This document shows, one piece after another, positions 8,042-15,590 of a stretch of DNA of 64,000 nt. The stretch covers positions 62,001 to 126,000 of the forward strand of contig NZ_VTFU01000005.1 of assembly GCF_009192735.1 (NCBI RefSeq), given 5' to 3'. The notes below the pieces were generated by a model, which worked only from the letters and a program-made list of their open reading frames with translations, ran no database searches and was not told where the DNA came from. The translations under genes and the position numbers were made by a program. Position 1 is the first letter of the stretch. Each line of letters opens with the position of its first letter. Source of the DNA: Arthrobacter gandavensis (GTDB lineage: Bacteria > Actinomycetota > Actinomycetes > Actinomycetales > Micrococcaceae).

Positions 8042-9529
8042 TCAGCACCGCTGCCGAAAGACAGTATCCTGCCAGTCTTTGTGCACCGCCGTGTCGTGGG
8101 AGATCAACACGTGCTTGACGTTGGTGTATTCGTCGAAGGAGTAGGAGCTCATGTCTTTGCCGAACCCCGATGACTTGTACCCCCCATGCGGCATCTCGGA
8201 GATGATCGGAATGTGCTCGTTGATCCACACGCATCCCGCCTGGATTTCCGCCGCTGCACGCATTGCCCGGTTGACGTCTTTCGTCCAGGCTGAGGCGGCC
8301 AGCCCAAACGGTGAATCGTTGGCGAGCGCAAGTGCTTCGTCATCGCTGTCAAAGGGAAGGGCCACGAGCACCGGGCCAAAAATCTCGTCCTGAACGATTT
8401 CACTGTCCTGGGCTGCCCCGGTGATGAGCGTAGGGCGGTAGAACGCCCCTGCCAGTTCCGGGGCGAAGCCGCCGGCCAGAATCCGTGCGCCGCTGCCGGC
8501 AGCACGGAGCACCATGGAAGCTACTTTCTCCCGGTGCGCGTCCGAGATCAGCGAACCCATGTCGGTGTCTTCCTGCAGGGGATCTCCCACCACCATGGCG
8601 TCCATCAGCTCGGCCACCCGGGCCGTGAACGGCTCAAACAGCGAGGAATGGACATAGGCGCGGGTGGCAGCTGTGCAGTCCTGTCCCGCATTGATGGTTG
8701 CACCGGCAACAGCGCCGTGAGCTGCGGCTTCCACATCAGCATCGCTGAACACAATCAGCGGCGCCTTGCCACCCAGTTCCAAGTGGACACGCTTTCCGCC
8801 TTCAGCAGCCAGCCCCATGACGCGCCGTCCCACGGCGGTGGAACCGGTGAAGGAGATCATTCCCACCGCTGGGTTCCGGATCAGCGCCTCTCCCACCTCC
8901 CGGCCCTCACCGACCACCACATTGATCACTCCCGGGGGAATTCCCGCCTCAGTGGCAATCTGGGCAAACAATAGGGAAGTGCCGGGCGTCAGTTCACTGG
9001 GCTTGAGGACAATGGTGTTTCCCGCCGCAATTGCCGGAAGGATTTTCCACGCCGCCATTTGCAGCGGGTAGTTCCACGGTGAAATCGAGGCAACAACGCC
9101 GATGGCTTCACGGCGGATCATGGAGGTCGATTTTCCGGCATAGTCACCTGCGGCGAGGCCTTGCAGGTGGCGTGCGGCTCCGGCGAAAAAGTTGGTGTTG
9201 TCGATGGTGCCCGGAACGTCGAACTGCGTGGACATGCGCAGGGTTTTACCGGTTTGCGCGGTTTCCAGCTCCGCCAGTTCCTGCGCATGGGCCTCCAGAC
9301 CCGAGGCGAAGGAACGCAGCAGGTCCGACCGTTCGCCGGGGGTGCGGGCTGACCAGGAGGGAAACGCGGCAACTGCCGCCGTCACGGCGTCGTCGGCGTC
9401 CCGGCTTGTTGCGTAATCGATACGCTCAGCCTCCCGGCCGGTGGCCGGATTCACCCGGGCAACGGTGGCCCCGCTCCCCCTTCGGTATCCGCCGCCAATG
9501 TGCTGGTGTCCTGATGGAAAGGAAATCAT
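8042..9529 (-). CDS. Gamma-aminobutyraldehyde dehydrogenase (PatD-like)
   Basis: 495-residue NAD(P)-dependent aldehyde dehydrogenase, last gene of the amine operon. It probably oxidises 4-aminobutyraldehyde or a similar aldehyde to the acid. Seen: PWNYPLQMAAWK, the active-site glutamate in LELGGKAP (about 258), the catalytic cysteine in NAGQDCTAA (about 292) and EIFGPVLV. The C-terminal stretch SEMPHGGYKSSGFGKDMSSY closely resembles the aminobutyraldehyde dehydrogenase signature. The ATG overlaps the cupin stop as ATGA, so translation is coupled. The transcript ends at the large hairpin at 7954-8003. The exact aldehyde is inferred from this motif and from the oxidase and permease neighbours. 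Confidence 0.88.
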   Translation of the reverse strand: MISFPSGHQHIGGGYRRGSGATVARVNPATGREAERIDYATSRDADDAVTAAVAAFPSWSARTPGERSDLLRSFASGLEAHAQELAELETAQTGKTLRMSTQFDVPGTIDNTNFFAGAARHLQGLAAGDYAGKSTSMIRREAIGVVASISPWNYPLQMAAWKILPAIAAGNTIVLKPSELTPGTSLLFAQIATEAGIPPGVINVVVGEGREVGEALIRNPAVGMISFTGSTAVGRRVMGLAAEGGKRVHLELGGKAPLIVFSDADVEAAAHGAVAGATINAGQDCTAATRAYVHSSLFEPFTARVAELMDAMVVGDPLQEDTDMGSLISDAHREKVASMVLRAAGSGARILAGGFAPELAGAFYRPTLITGAAQDSEIVQDEIFGPVLVALPFDSDDEALALANDSPFGLAASAWTKDVNRAMRAAAEIQAGCVWINEHIPIISEMPHGGYKSSGFGKDMSSYSFDEYTNVKHVLISHDTAVHKDWQDTVFRQRC

Positions 9530-9960
9530 GATTCTACCCCTGGGTTTTCGGTGGTGACCCGCGGTGCACGGGGAAGGACATAGAACTTGCGCAGCGCTTC
9601 AGTAATGATCCATGTTGTCCGCATCCCCTCGCTCAGACGCACGACGACGCCGGGGTACAGCTCGGTTCTTTGCTCCGGCAGCTCCGGAAGCGCTTCTATG
9701 ATCAGGAGGCCCCTGCCCGCCGTCACCACAAAGACTTCGTCAACTTCGACGTCGTACATGGTACCGGCGCTCAGCTCCCACACACCAAGTTCCGTGTCCG
9801 CCAGCCAACCGAGGGGCTGCACCCCAGTGGTGGGCGCTCCACCTCCATTCTGGGCGGGGGCAACCGGGTGGTGGTCCAGCTGAACCGCGGCAATGTCCCG
9901 TCCCCGGCCAGCCGTCAGGTTCGTGCGGCTGTCGACCCCTGCGCTTTCCACTGCACTCAT
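9526..9960 (-). CDS. Cupin-domain protein of the amine operon
   Basis: 144-residue small beta-barrel protein. The cupin part contains the paired strands DVEVDEVFVVTAGRGLLIIE and LYPGVVVRLSEGMRTTWIITEALRKFYVL, as in EutQ/Cupin_3-type proteins. The usual metal-binding GxxHxHxxxE motif is not present, so it may bind a small molecule or assist the neighbouring enzymes rather than act as a metal dioxygenase. Both ends overlap neighbours by ATGA (upstream oxidase, downstream aldehyde dehydrogenase), indicating tight translational coupling. No specific function can be assigned. Confidence 0.82.
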   Translation of the reverse strand: MSAVESAGVDSRTNLTAGRGRDIAAVQLDHHPVAPAQNGGGAPTTGVQPLGWLADTELGVWELSAGTMYDVEVDEVFVVTAGRGLLIIEALPELPEQRTELYPGVVVRLSEGMRTTWIITEALRKFYVLPRAPRVTTENPGVES

Positions 9961-11390
9961 GAATCAAATCCCATCCCGAGCGAGTCCATCGTCTTCAAGA
10001 AGAGTCCGCGTTTGCCCTGGTTGCGGTCGGCCCGGGCAAGTTCGTGGGTCATCAACTTCACCCCAACCCAGGCAACCGGCTCCGGAGGGAAGGGAAGGGG
10101 CTTTTTCTTAACCATCTCCAATTCCGTGCGTTGCGTCTTCTCTCCGGACAGCAAATCAAGCATGACGTTTGCGGCGAATCGGGTTGCGCCAACGCCCAGG
10201 CCGGTGAAGCCGGCGGTGTAGGTTACTCTGCCCCTGAAAGCTGTATCAAAGAATGCGAAGAACCTGCTGCAGGAATCGACTGCCCCTCCCCATGCGTGGG
10301 AAAACCCCACACCCTCAAGCTGGGGAAAGGTGAAGTAGAAGTGGGCGGCGAGTTTGCGGAACGTCTCGGAATTCTGGTCGTATTCCGGTTTAACCCGGCC
10401 GCCAAAGTAATACTCGGCGTCGTAACCGCCGAAGAGAATGCGTGTGGCGCCTGTGGCATCCACTGTCTTGCGGTAATAGTGGAAGCGGTTGTTCAGATCC
10501 GCAATGCCCTGGTCCTCGTTCCATCCCAGCGCCGCGAGCTGGTCTTCGGTGAGCGGTTCCGTCATCAGCGCGTAGTCATAAACCGGGATCGTGTGGAGTC
10601 GGTGGCGTTTGAGCAGGGACGGGAAAACGTTGGTTGCCAGCGCGACCCGGTTGGCCATCACCCCGCCGGCTGTGGTGCTGACGAGGATTCTCCCCTCTGC
10701 ATCCTGGATGTCAGTGGCGTGGGTGTTTTCGTAAATCTTCACGCCCTTCTCCAGGCAAACGCGGCGCAGGCCCCACGCCAGTTTGGCCGGGTTCAGTATT
10801 GCGGCCCCTTCCCGGTCCCACAGTCCCGCGCAATAGACGGGCGATTGGACGCTGTCCTGCACCTGCTGCCGGTCCAGGAATTCCAATTCGGGATGGAGCG
10901 TGACCTCGTCCCGCAGCCATTGGACCTGGTGTTCCTCGGTGGCTACCTTCAGGACGCCGGAATAGGTGAAGTCGCAGACAATGCCGTAGCGGTCGATGGT
11001 CTCCGCGAGCTGACGCAGGTTCTCCAGCCCAAGGGCCCGCAGCAAGTCGTTTTCCTGGGGCAGGTGCTTCCGCCCGTTGGAATCGCCGTGCACCAGTGTC
11101 GCTTCGCAGAACCCGCCGTTGCGCCCTGACGCGGCCCATCCCACGGTTTGGCTCTCCAGGAGCATGACCTGCCGCTCAGGATCCCTCTCCTTGGCCATCA
11201 GGGCTGTCCACAGGCCCGAGTATCCCCCGCCCACCACCAATAAATCGGTGTCAGCGGTGCCTTCCAGCGACGGAAGCGCAGCCGGACGCTCCGGGTCGTC
11301 CAGCCAGTACGGGATGCTGCTTGCACCTTTCAGGGATGCATCGATGACTGATGGGTCGAAGGTGTCGGGCGTGCTTTCGTAAATGCTCAT
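9957..11390 (-). CDS. FAD-dependent amine oxidoreductase (PuuB-like)
   Basis: 477-residue DAO-superfamily flavoenzyme that would oxidise an amine such as putrescine or gamma-glutamylputrescine to the aldehyde used by the downstream dehydrogenase. The N-terminal FAD-binding Rossmann motif is VVGGGYSGLWTAL (about residue 52), followed by GWAASGRNGG, a hallmark of the PuuB/OrdL group. The C-terminal FAD segment is TAGFTGLGVGATRFAANV. The ATG at 11390 has only a weak GAAAG upstream, but its position matches the family. An in-frame upstream start would add 14 residues of poor quality. The stop overlaps the cupin start. Substrate is inferred from context. Confidence 0.88.
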   Translation of the reverse strand: MSIYESTPDTFDPSVIDASLKGASSIPYWLDDPERPAALPSLEGTADTDLLVVGGGYSGLWTALMAKERDPERQVMLLESQTVGWAASGRNGGFCEATLVHGDSNGRKHLPQENDLLRALGLENLRQLAETIDRYGIVCDFTYSGVLKVATEEHQVQWLRDEVTLHPELEFLDRQQVQDSVQSPVYCAGLWDREGAAILNPAKLAWGLRRVCLEKGVKIYENTHATDIQDAEGRILVSTTAGGVMANRVALATNVFPSLLKRHRLHTIPVYDYALMTEPLTEDQLAALGWNEDQGIADLNNRFHYYRKTVDATGATRILFGGYDAEYYFGGRVKPEYDQNSETFRKLAAHFYFTFPQLEGVGFSHAWGGAVDSCSRFFAFFDTAFRGRVTYTAGFTGLGVGATRFAANVMLDLLSGEKTQRTELEMVKKKPLPFPPEPVAWVGVKLMTHELARADRNQGKRGLFLKTMDSLGMGFDS

Positions 11391-11460
11391 TGATTTTCTT
11401 TCATTTTGTATCACCGCGCCGGGACCGGACATGCGAAACGTCCGGTCCCTTTTGCGCGGA

Positions 11461-11829
11461 TTAGTGATGCAGGTGGTGCCCGGCGCCGCTGCCCGTCTCA
11501 GGGGCGGATCCGGAGCCTGCGCCGAGATTGATGAGGGCCACGCCGGCAGCGGTCAGCAGGATGCCGGCCACCTGCAGGGCGGTGAGCCGTTCCTGGAACC
11601 AGGCAACGCCTATCAGGGCTATGGCGATGGTGCCCGCTGCGGACCAGATCGCATACGCCATGCTGAGCGGAACATATTTGAGAACCAGGCTGAGGAGATA
11701 AAACGACAGCACGTATCCCAGGACCGTCCCGATACTGGCGGCAGGCTTGGAAAACCCGGCGGATACCTTCAGGAGGGTTGTGGCCGCTATCTCGGCGGCG
11801 ATGGCCGCAGCCAAGAGGAACCAGTGCAC
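11461..11829 (-). CDS. Small multidrug resistance (SMR) exporter, EmrE-like
   Basis: 122-residue four-helix proton antiporter of the inner membrane. The essential glutamate of helix 1 is present in AAEIAATTLLK (about residue 13), and AYAIWSAAGT in helix 3 matches the Qac/EmrE subtype rather than the guanidinium Gdx subtype. The C-terminus has a Gly/Ser stretch ending in GHHLHH. It starts at GTG 11829 with AAGGAAG about 6 nt upstream, 13 nt after the permease gene. Inside an amine-catabolic operon it might export surplus polyamine or aldehyde-derived cations, as SMR pairs do for spermidine in enterobacteria. That role is inference. Confidence 0.9.
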   Translation of the reverse strand: MHWFLLAAAIAAEIAATTLLKVSAGFSKPAASIGTVLGYVLSFYLLSLVLKYVPLSMAYAIWSAAGTIAIALIGVAWFQERLTALQVAGILLTAAGVALINLGAGSGSAPETGSGAGHHLHH

Positions 11830-11842
11830 GTCGTCTTCCTTT

Positions 11843-13264
11843 CTAGCGGGTGAAGGAATCGGATTCCTGTGCTTTTCGGGCGTCGCTCTTTTGCACGACG
11901 AACCACATCACCACTCCCGTCGCCAGGATGCCCAGGGCAATGGCGAGTTCCTTGACTCCCCCGTATCCGGTGACGGAGAAGCCGGTTGCCCCGACAACAA
12001 GGATGAGGACCATGAACGCCGTGAGGAAGACCGAGAGCGGCACGAACCAGCGGGCGAGCTTGATCGGCCGGGCCGCATTGGGCCGGTCCTTCCGCAGCAT
12101 GAAGAAGCCCGAGACCGCGAAGATGTGGGTCAGGATGTAGCCGAGGTTTCCCGTGACGATGATCGCCAAGGGCGATTGGAGCACAACCAGAACCACGATG
12201 TTGAGAACGAGCATGACGTTCAGTGCCCGGACCGGGACGCCCCTCCTGTTCAGCTTCCCAACCGAACGTACAGTGATGCCGGTTTTACCCATTGTGAAGA
12301 GCACACGCGACGCGTCTGCAACCGAGGTCGTCATGATCAGCAGCAGTGATGCGATCAGGCACAGGACCATGACATCCGCAGCGCCTCCAATCAGCGACGC
12401 GAAGCTGGCAACGAAGAACGTCGCAGGATCTTCTTGGATGGCGGCCTCGCCGGCGTAACCGCCCAGGGTGATCGGGATCAGGAAAAAGACCCCGAGGCAG
12501 AACAGAACCGCTGCCTTGATGGCCTTGGTGGTGTCCTTGACTGAATCGCGGTATTCCGGGGCAAAGGTGGCGCAGACCTCGATGCCGAAGGTCGTCCAAG
12601 CCATGATGTAAAGCCACACCAGGGCCTTATGCAGCCCTTCCATTCCATGCAGGTTCCAGGTCAGTTCCGCCGGACGCCATTCGCCGCTGAAGAGCGGCAG
12701 GACGATAAAGGCAAAGAGCGGAATCATCAGGATGCCCGCCGTGATGTACACAAAGGCCATCGTGAACCGGACACCGATAACGTTCACCAGATACATGAAC
12801 AGGATGACGGCAATGCCGATGGTGATGGGCAGGTTCAGCGTGATGGGTCCGAAGTCCATGGTCCACGTGGACTCGGGAAACCACTGCGCCTGCACCAGGG
12901 CTCCGGTCACTGCACCGTAGGTTGCCAGGTTGGTGCCCCAGGGGAGCCAGTACCCCACGCTGGCCAGCGGGGCCACCCATGGTGCGCGCTTTTTCCATGC
13001 TTCGGCGGCGTAGTGGCTGATGCCCCCGGAAGACTCTGGAAACATGGTGGCGAGCTCGGTGTAAATCCAGTTGACGCCCATGGCGATGAGCATGGAAATG
13101 GCCCACAGGACCGCCGCTCCCCACCCGCCCAGGTCCGCGACGGAAGCCCCCAGCGTGGCGATCAGCGCCGCCGGCATGGTCATCGACATTGCAAAGCCGT
13201 CGAACCAACGCATTTTCTTCGGTAGCTGCTCTGTCTGCTCAGGCAGCGCCACTTGTTCAGCCAT
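11843..13264 (-). CDS. APC-family amino acid/amine permease
   Basis: 473-residue transporter with about 12 hydrophobic segments, first gene of the minus-strand amine operon. An N-terminal cytoplasmic stretch ends at MRWFDGFAMSMTMPAALIATLG, where the unwound helix 1 substrate site of APC proteins lies. SSGGISHYAAEAW follows in the helix 2-3 region. A short Lys/Arg-containing C-terminal tail is present. The ATG at 13264 has GGAGAAG about 6 nt upstream. Position ahead of an amine oxidase and aminobutyraldehyde dehydrogenase suggests uptake of putrescine, GABA or a related amine. The 194-nt region to the divergent dehydrogenase holds two palindromes and a promoter. Confidence 0.9.
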   Translation of the reverse strand: MAEQVALPEQTEQLPKKMRWFDGFAMSMTMPAALIATLGASVADLGGWGAAVLWAISMLIAMGVNWIYTELATMFPESSGGISHYAAEAWKKRAPWVAPLASVGYWLPWGTNLATYGAVTGALVQAQWFPESTWTMDFGPITLNLPITIGIAVILFMYLVNVIGVRFTMAFVYITAGILMIPLFAFIVLPLFSGEWRPAELTWNLHGMEGLHKALVWLYIMAWTTFGIEVCATFAPEYRDSVKDTTKAIKAAVLFCLGVFFLIPITLGGYAGEAAIQEDPATFFVASFASLIGGAADVMVLCLIASLLLIMTTSVADASRVLFTMGKTGITVRSVGKLNRRGVPVRALNVMLVLNIVVLVVLQSPLAIIVTGNLGYILTHIFAVSGFFMLRKDRPNAARPIKLARWFVPLSVFLTAFMVLILVVGATGFSVTGYGGVKELAIALGILATGVVMWFVVQKSDARKAQESDSFTR

Positions 13265-13309
13265 TGTGCTTCTCCATCTCGGTCACCACCAGTAGGACAG
13301 GTAGAAGCA

Positions 13310-13363
13310 TTACAAAATTGCTGTAAAAGTCAAGAGACCGCTCATTTATTGTTTTTGTAACAA
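13310..13363. promoter_or_regulatory. Two palindromic operator candidates in the divergent amine-catabolism promoter
   Basis: TTACA-N7-TGTAA at 13310-13326 and the 9-nt palindrome TTGTAACAA at 13355-13363, about 45 nt apart between the divergently read permease and aldehyde dehydrogenase genes. AT-rich repeated dyads of this size suit an Lrp/AsnC regulator, and one is encoded just downstream of the dehydrogenase. The assignment is inference. Confidence 0.45.
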
Positions 13364-13384
13364 GAAATTAACGTTCAGTTGCTC

Positions 13385-13412
13385 TTGACGTTAGGGGTCG
13401 CCGGGCTAGAGT
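13385..13412 (+). promoter_or_regulatory. Sigma-70-type promoter of the divergent aldehyde dehydrogenase
   Basis: TTGACG (13385-13390), a 16-nt spacer and TAGAGT (13407-13412). The predicted start site leaves a leader of roughly 40 nt before the ATG at 13459. Confidence 0.6.
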
Positions 13413-13458
13413 GATCTACGACACCAAGCTGCAGACCTCTCGAAAGGGCCTTGAGAAC

Positions 13459-14916
13459 ATGACCGCTGTATCTGCTCCCACCCGCACACAGTTGTTTATC
13501 GGCGGTGAATACTCCGATGGCAGCGGCGACGCGCGTTACGACGTCGTCAGCCCCTCCACCGGAGATTTCATAGCCTCCATTCCGGTCCCCACCGAGGCGG
13601 ACCTGGATCTGGCGGTCGAAAAGGCTCATGCGGCGAAGGAAGCCTGGCAGAAGATCGGCGTCTTTAAGCGCGCGGAGATTTGCCACGGGATCGGTTATGC
13701 GCTGGAACGCCGGGTCGATGAACTGGCCCGGCTGCAGACCCTGGAACAGGGCAAGCCCCTGGCTGAGTCGATTGCCGACGTCAAGGAAGCCGCACAGCTC
13801 TTCCACCTTCACGCAGAAGACGCCATCCGTCTCAACGGTGAAACGATTCCCTCCTCGGACACCAACAAGCGCATGTTCACCTTCCGTGCCGCAGTTGGCG
13901 TATGGGCCATCATCACGCCGTGGAACTTTCCGCTGCTGATGTTCGCTGAGTTCGTAGCTCCGGGCCTGGCCACCGGCAACGCCCATGTGGTTAAGCCGCC
14001 GCAGAACACTGCGCTCACCGTGCTTGCTGCGATGGAATGCCTCATTGAGGCGGGCGTTCCGGAGGGTCTTGTATCAATCCTTCCCGGTGACGGTGCTTTT
14101 GGCGCCCAACTGGTGTCCCATACCGGGATCGATGCGATTGGCTTCATCGGGTCCTCCGCAACGGCAGCCAAGATCCAGCAGACTGCCGGACTGAAGCGGT
14201 CCATCATGGAATGCTCCGGAAACGGCCCCGTCGTCGTTCTCGCTGACGCCAATCTGGAGCGGGCAGCAAAGGCTGCCGTTGACGGCGCCTTCTTCTGCGC
14301 CGGGCAGGTTTGCTGTGCCACGGAACGCGTGATCGTGCACAAGGATGTCCATGAAGAATTTGTGCGGGAAGTTCTCAAGTATGCAAAGGCGACGGTGAAA
14401 CTTGGCGATCCCCTGGCTGACGGCACGAACCTCGGCCCGCTGAACAACCAGCTCGTGGCGGAAAAGATGGACGCCCACATGGCAGATGCCCGTGCACGGG
14501 GTTTCGATATCCTTATGGGCGGCCAGCGCAGTTCCGATTTCGCCACCGATCTGTACTACGAATTCACCGTCGTGGACGGCGTCACTGAAGACAGCCTGCT
14601 CAGCAAGGAAGAATCTTTCGGCCCGGTGCTGCCCATTATTGTTGGACAGGATGACGATGACATCCTGCGCATTGCCAACGCTGACGCGTTGGGACTGCAG
14701 TCGGCCGTGTTCACGCAGAACATGACGAGTGCCTTCCGCTTTATGGAAGAGCTGCAGACTGGCCAGGTGGTCGTGAATGACTCGAACGGCTGGTGGGACA
14801 TCAACATGCCGTTCGGCGGTGCCGGCGGTAAAGGCACCGGCTGGGGCCGCATTGGCGGGGTCCACACCCTGCTGGACATGACCGACCTTCGCACAGGCGT
14901 CATCCACCTCGACTAA
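13459..14916 (+). CDS. NAD(P)-dependent aldehyde dehydrogenase, divergent from amine operon
   Basis: 485-residue class I/II-type aldehyde dehydrogenase. Seen: ITPWNFPLLM (cofactor/aldehyde pocket), the general-base glutamate in MECSGNGP (about 256), the catalytic cysteine in CAGQVCCATE (about 290) and ESFGPVLPI. The usual LELGGK motif is changed to MECSGNG, keeping the glutamate. A candidate role is succinate-semialdehyde or amino-aldehyde oxidation, which would complete the amine-to-succinate route started by the divergent operon. The ATG at 13459 has AAAGG about 12 nt upstream; a GTG at 13411 would lie inside the -10 hexamer of the promoter. A hairpin follows the stop. Confidence 0.88.
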   Translation: MTAVSAPTRTQLFIGGEYSDGSGDARYDVVSPSTGDFIASIPVPTEADLDLAVEKAHAAKEAWQKIGVFKRAEICHGIGYALERRVDELARLQTLEQGKPLAESIADVKEAAQLFHLHAEDAIRLNGETIPSSDTNKRMFTFRAAVGVWAIITPWNFPLLMFAEFVAPGLATGNAHVVKPPQNTALTVLAAMECLIEAGVPEGLVSILPGDGAFGAQLVSHTGIDAIGFIGSSATAAKIQQTAGLKRSIMECSGNGPVVVLADANLERAAKAAVDGAFFCAGQVCCATERVIVHKDVHEEFVREVLKYAKATVKLGDPLADGTNLGPLNNQLVAEKMDAHMADARARGFDILMGGQRSSDFATDLYYEFTVVDGVTEDSLLSKEESFGPVLPIIVGQDDDDILRIANADALGLQSAVFTQNMTSAFRFMEELQTGQVVVNDSNGWWDINMPFGGAGGKGTGWGRIGGVHTLLDMTDLRTGVIHLD

Positions 14917-14928
14917 GGTGAAACCAGT

Positions 14929-14966
14929 ACGGCTGTGGTGGTGTCCAGGCACCTCCACAGCCGTCC
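14929..14966 (+). terminator. Hairpin between aldehyde dehydrogenase and AsnC genes
   Basis: ACGGCTGTGG pairs with CCACAGCCGT, with an inner GGTG/CACC stem. Only a short T-rich tail follows, so termination may be partial. Confidence 0.6.
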
Positions 14967-15058
14967 CGGTTTATCCGCTAGCTGATGCAGGAAGCCTTTC
15001 CCCGCAAATTCGGGAGATCCCTGCCTCCATTTATGAGACGTTGCGCCAAAGGAGCCTG

Positions 15059-15556
15059 ATGACCGAACTGGATGACATTGACCGTCAGCTCATTGCCGCA
15101 CTTCAACTGAACGGGCGAAAGTCCTTCAAGGAAATTGCCGAGGAAACCGGGATACCGGCTTCCTCGGTGCGGTACCGCGTGCAGCGGCTTGAAGAATCCG
15201 GCACGCTGCAGATTGTGGGAATCGCCAACCCGCTGTCCATCGGCTTCGACCGGCTTGCCCTCATCGGTGTTCGCTGCCTTCCGGGCAAGGCCCGTCAGGT
15301 GTGCCAGGAACTGGCAGGACTCACCGAGTCCAGCTATGTGGTCCTGACAACAGGCACCTACGACGTCATGGTTGAAGTTGTCTGCCGTGATTTGGAGCAT
15401 TACACCGAGCTGCTTTATGACCGGCTCCAGCTCATAGACGGGGTCTCGGCAACTGAGACCTTCTTTGTCCTGGAGGCACACAAGCTGGCCTACGGCTGGG
15501 GTGTCGGCACTCCGCCCGGCACCCGCCCTCCTCATGTGGGAATGGCCGCGGAGTAG
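15059..15556 (+). CDS. Lrp/AsnC-family transcriptional regulator
   Basis: 165-residue DNA-binding protein. The N-terminal HTH reads DIDRQLIAALQLNGRKSFKE followed by TGIPASSVRYRVQRLEESG, and the C-terminal RAM ligand-binding domain contains YVVLTTGTYDVMVEVVCRD. The ATG at 15059 follows AAAGGAG with a 4-nt gap, which rules out the longer upstream reading. It lies downstream of the aldehyde dehydrogenase in the same direction. It is the likely local regulator of both halves of the amine locus, sensing an amino acid or catabolic intermediate. The target sites are the dyads at 13310-13363 (inference). Confidence 0.92.
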   Translation: MTELDDIDRQLIAALQLNGRKSFKEIAEETGIPASSVRYRVQRLEESGTLQIVGIANPLSIGFDRLALIGVRCLPGKARQVCQELAGLTESSYVVLTTGTYDVMVEVVCRDLEHYTELLYDRLQLIDGVSATETFFVLEAHKLAYGWGVGTPPGTRPPHVGMAAE

Positions 15557-15590
15557 CGCTGTGCCCACTCCGGGCGTCGGTGCCGGTGAC

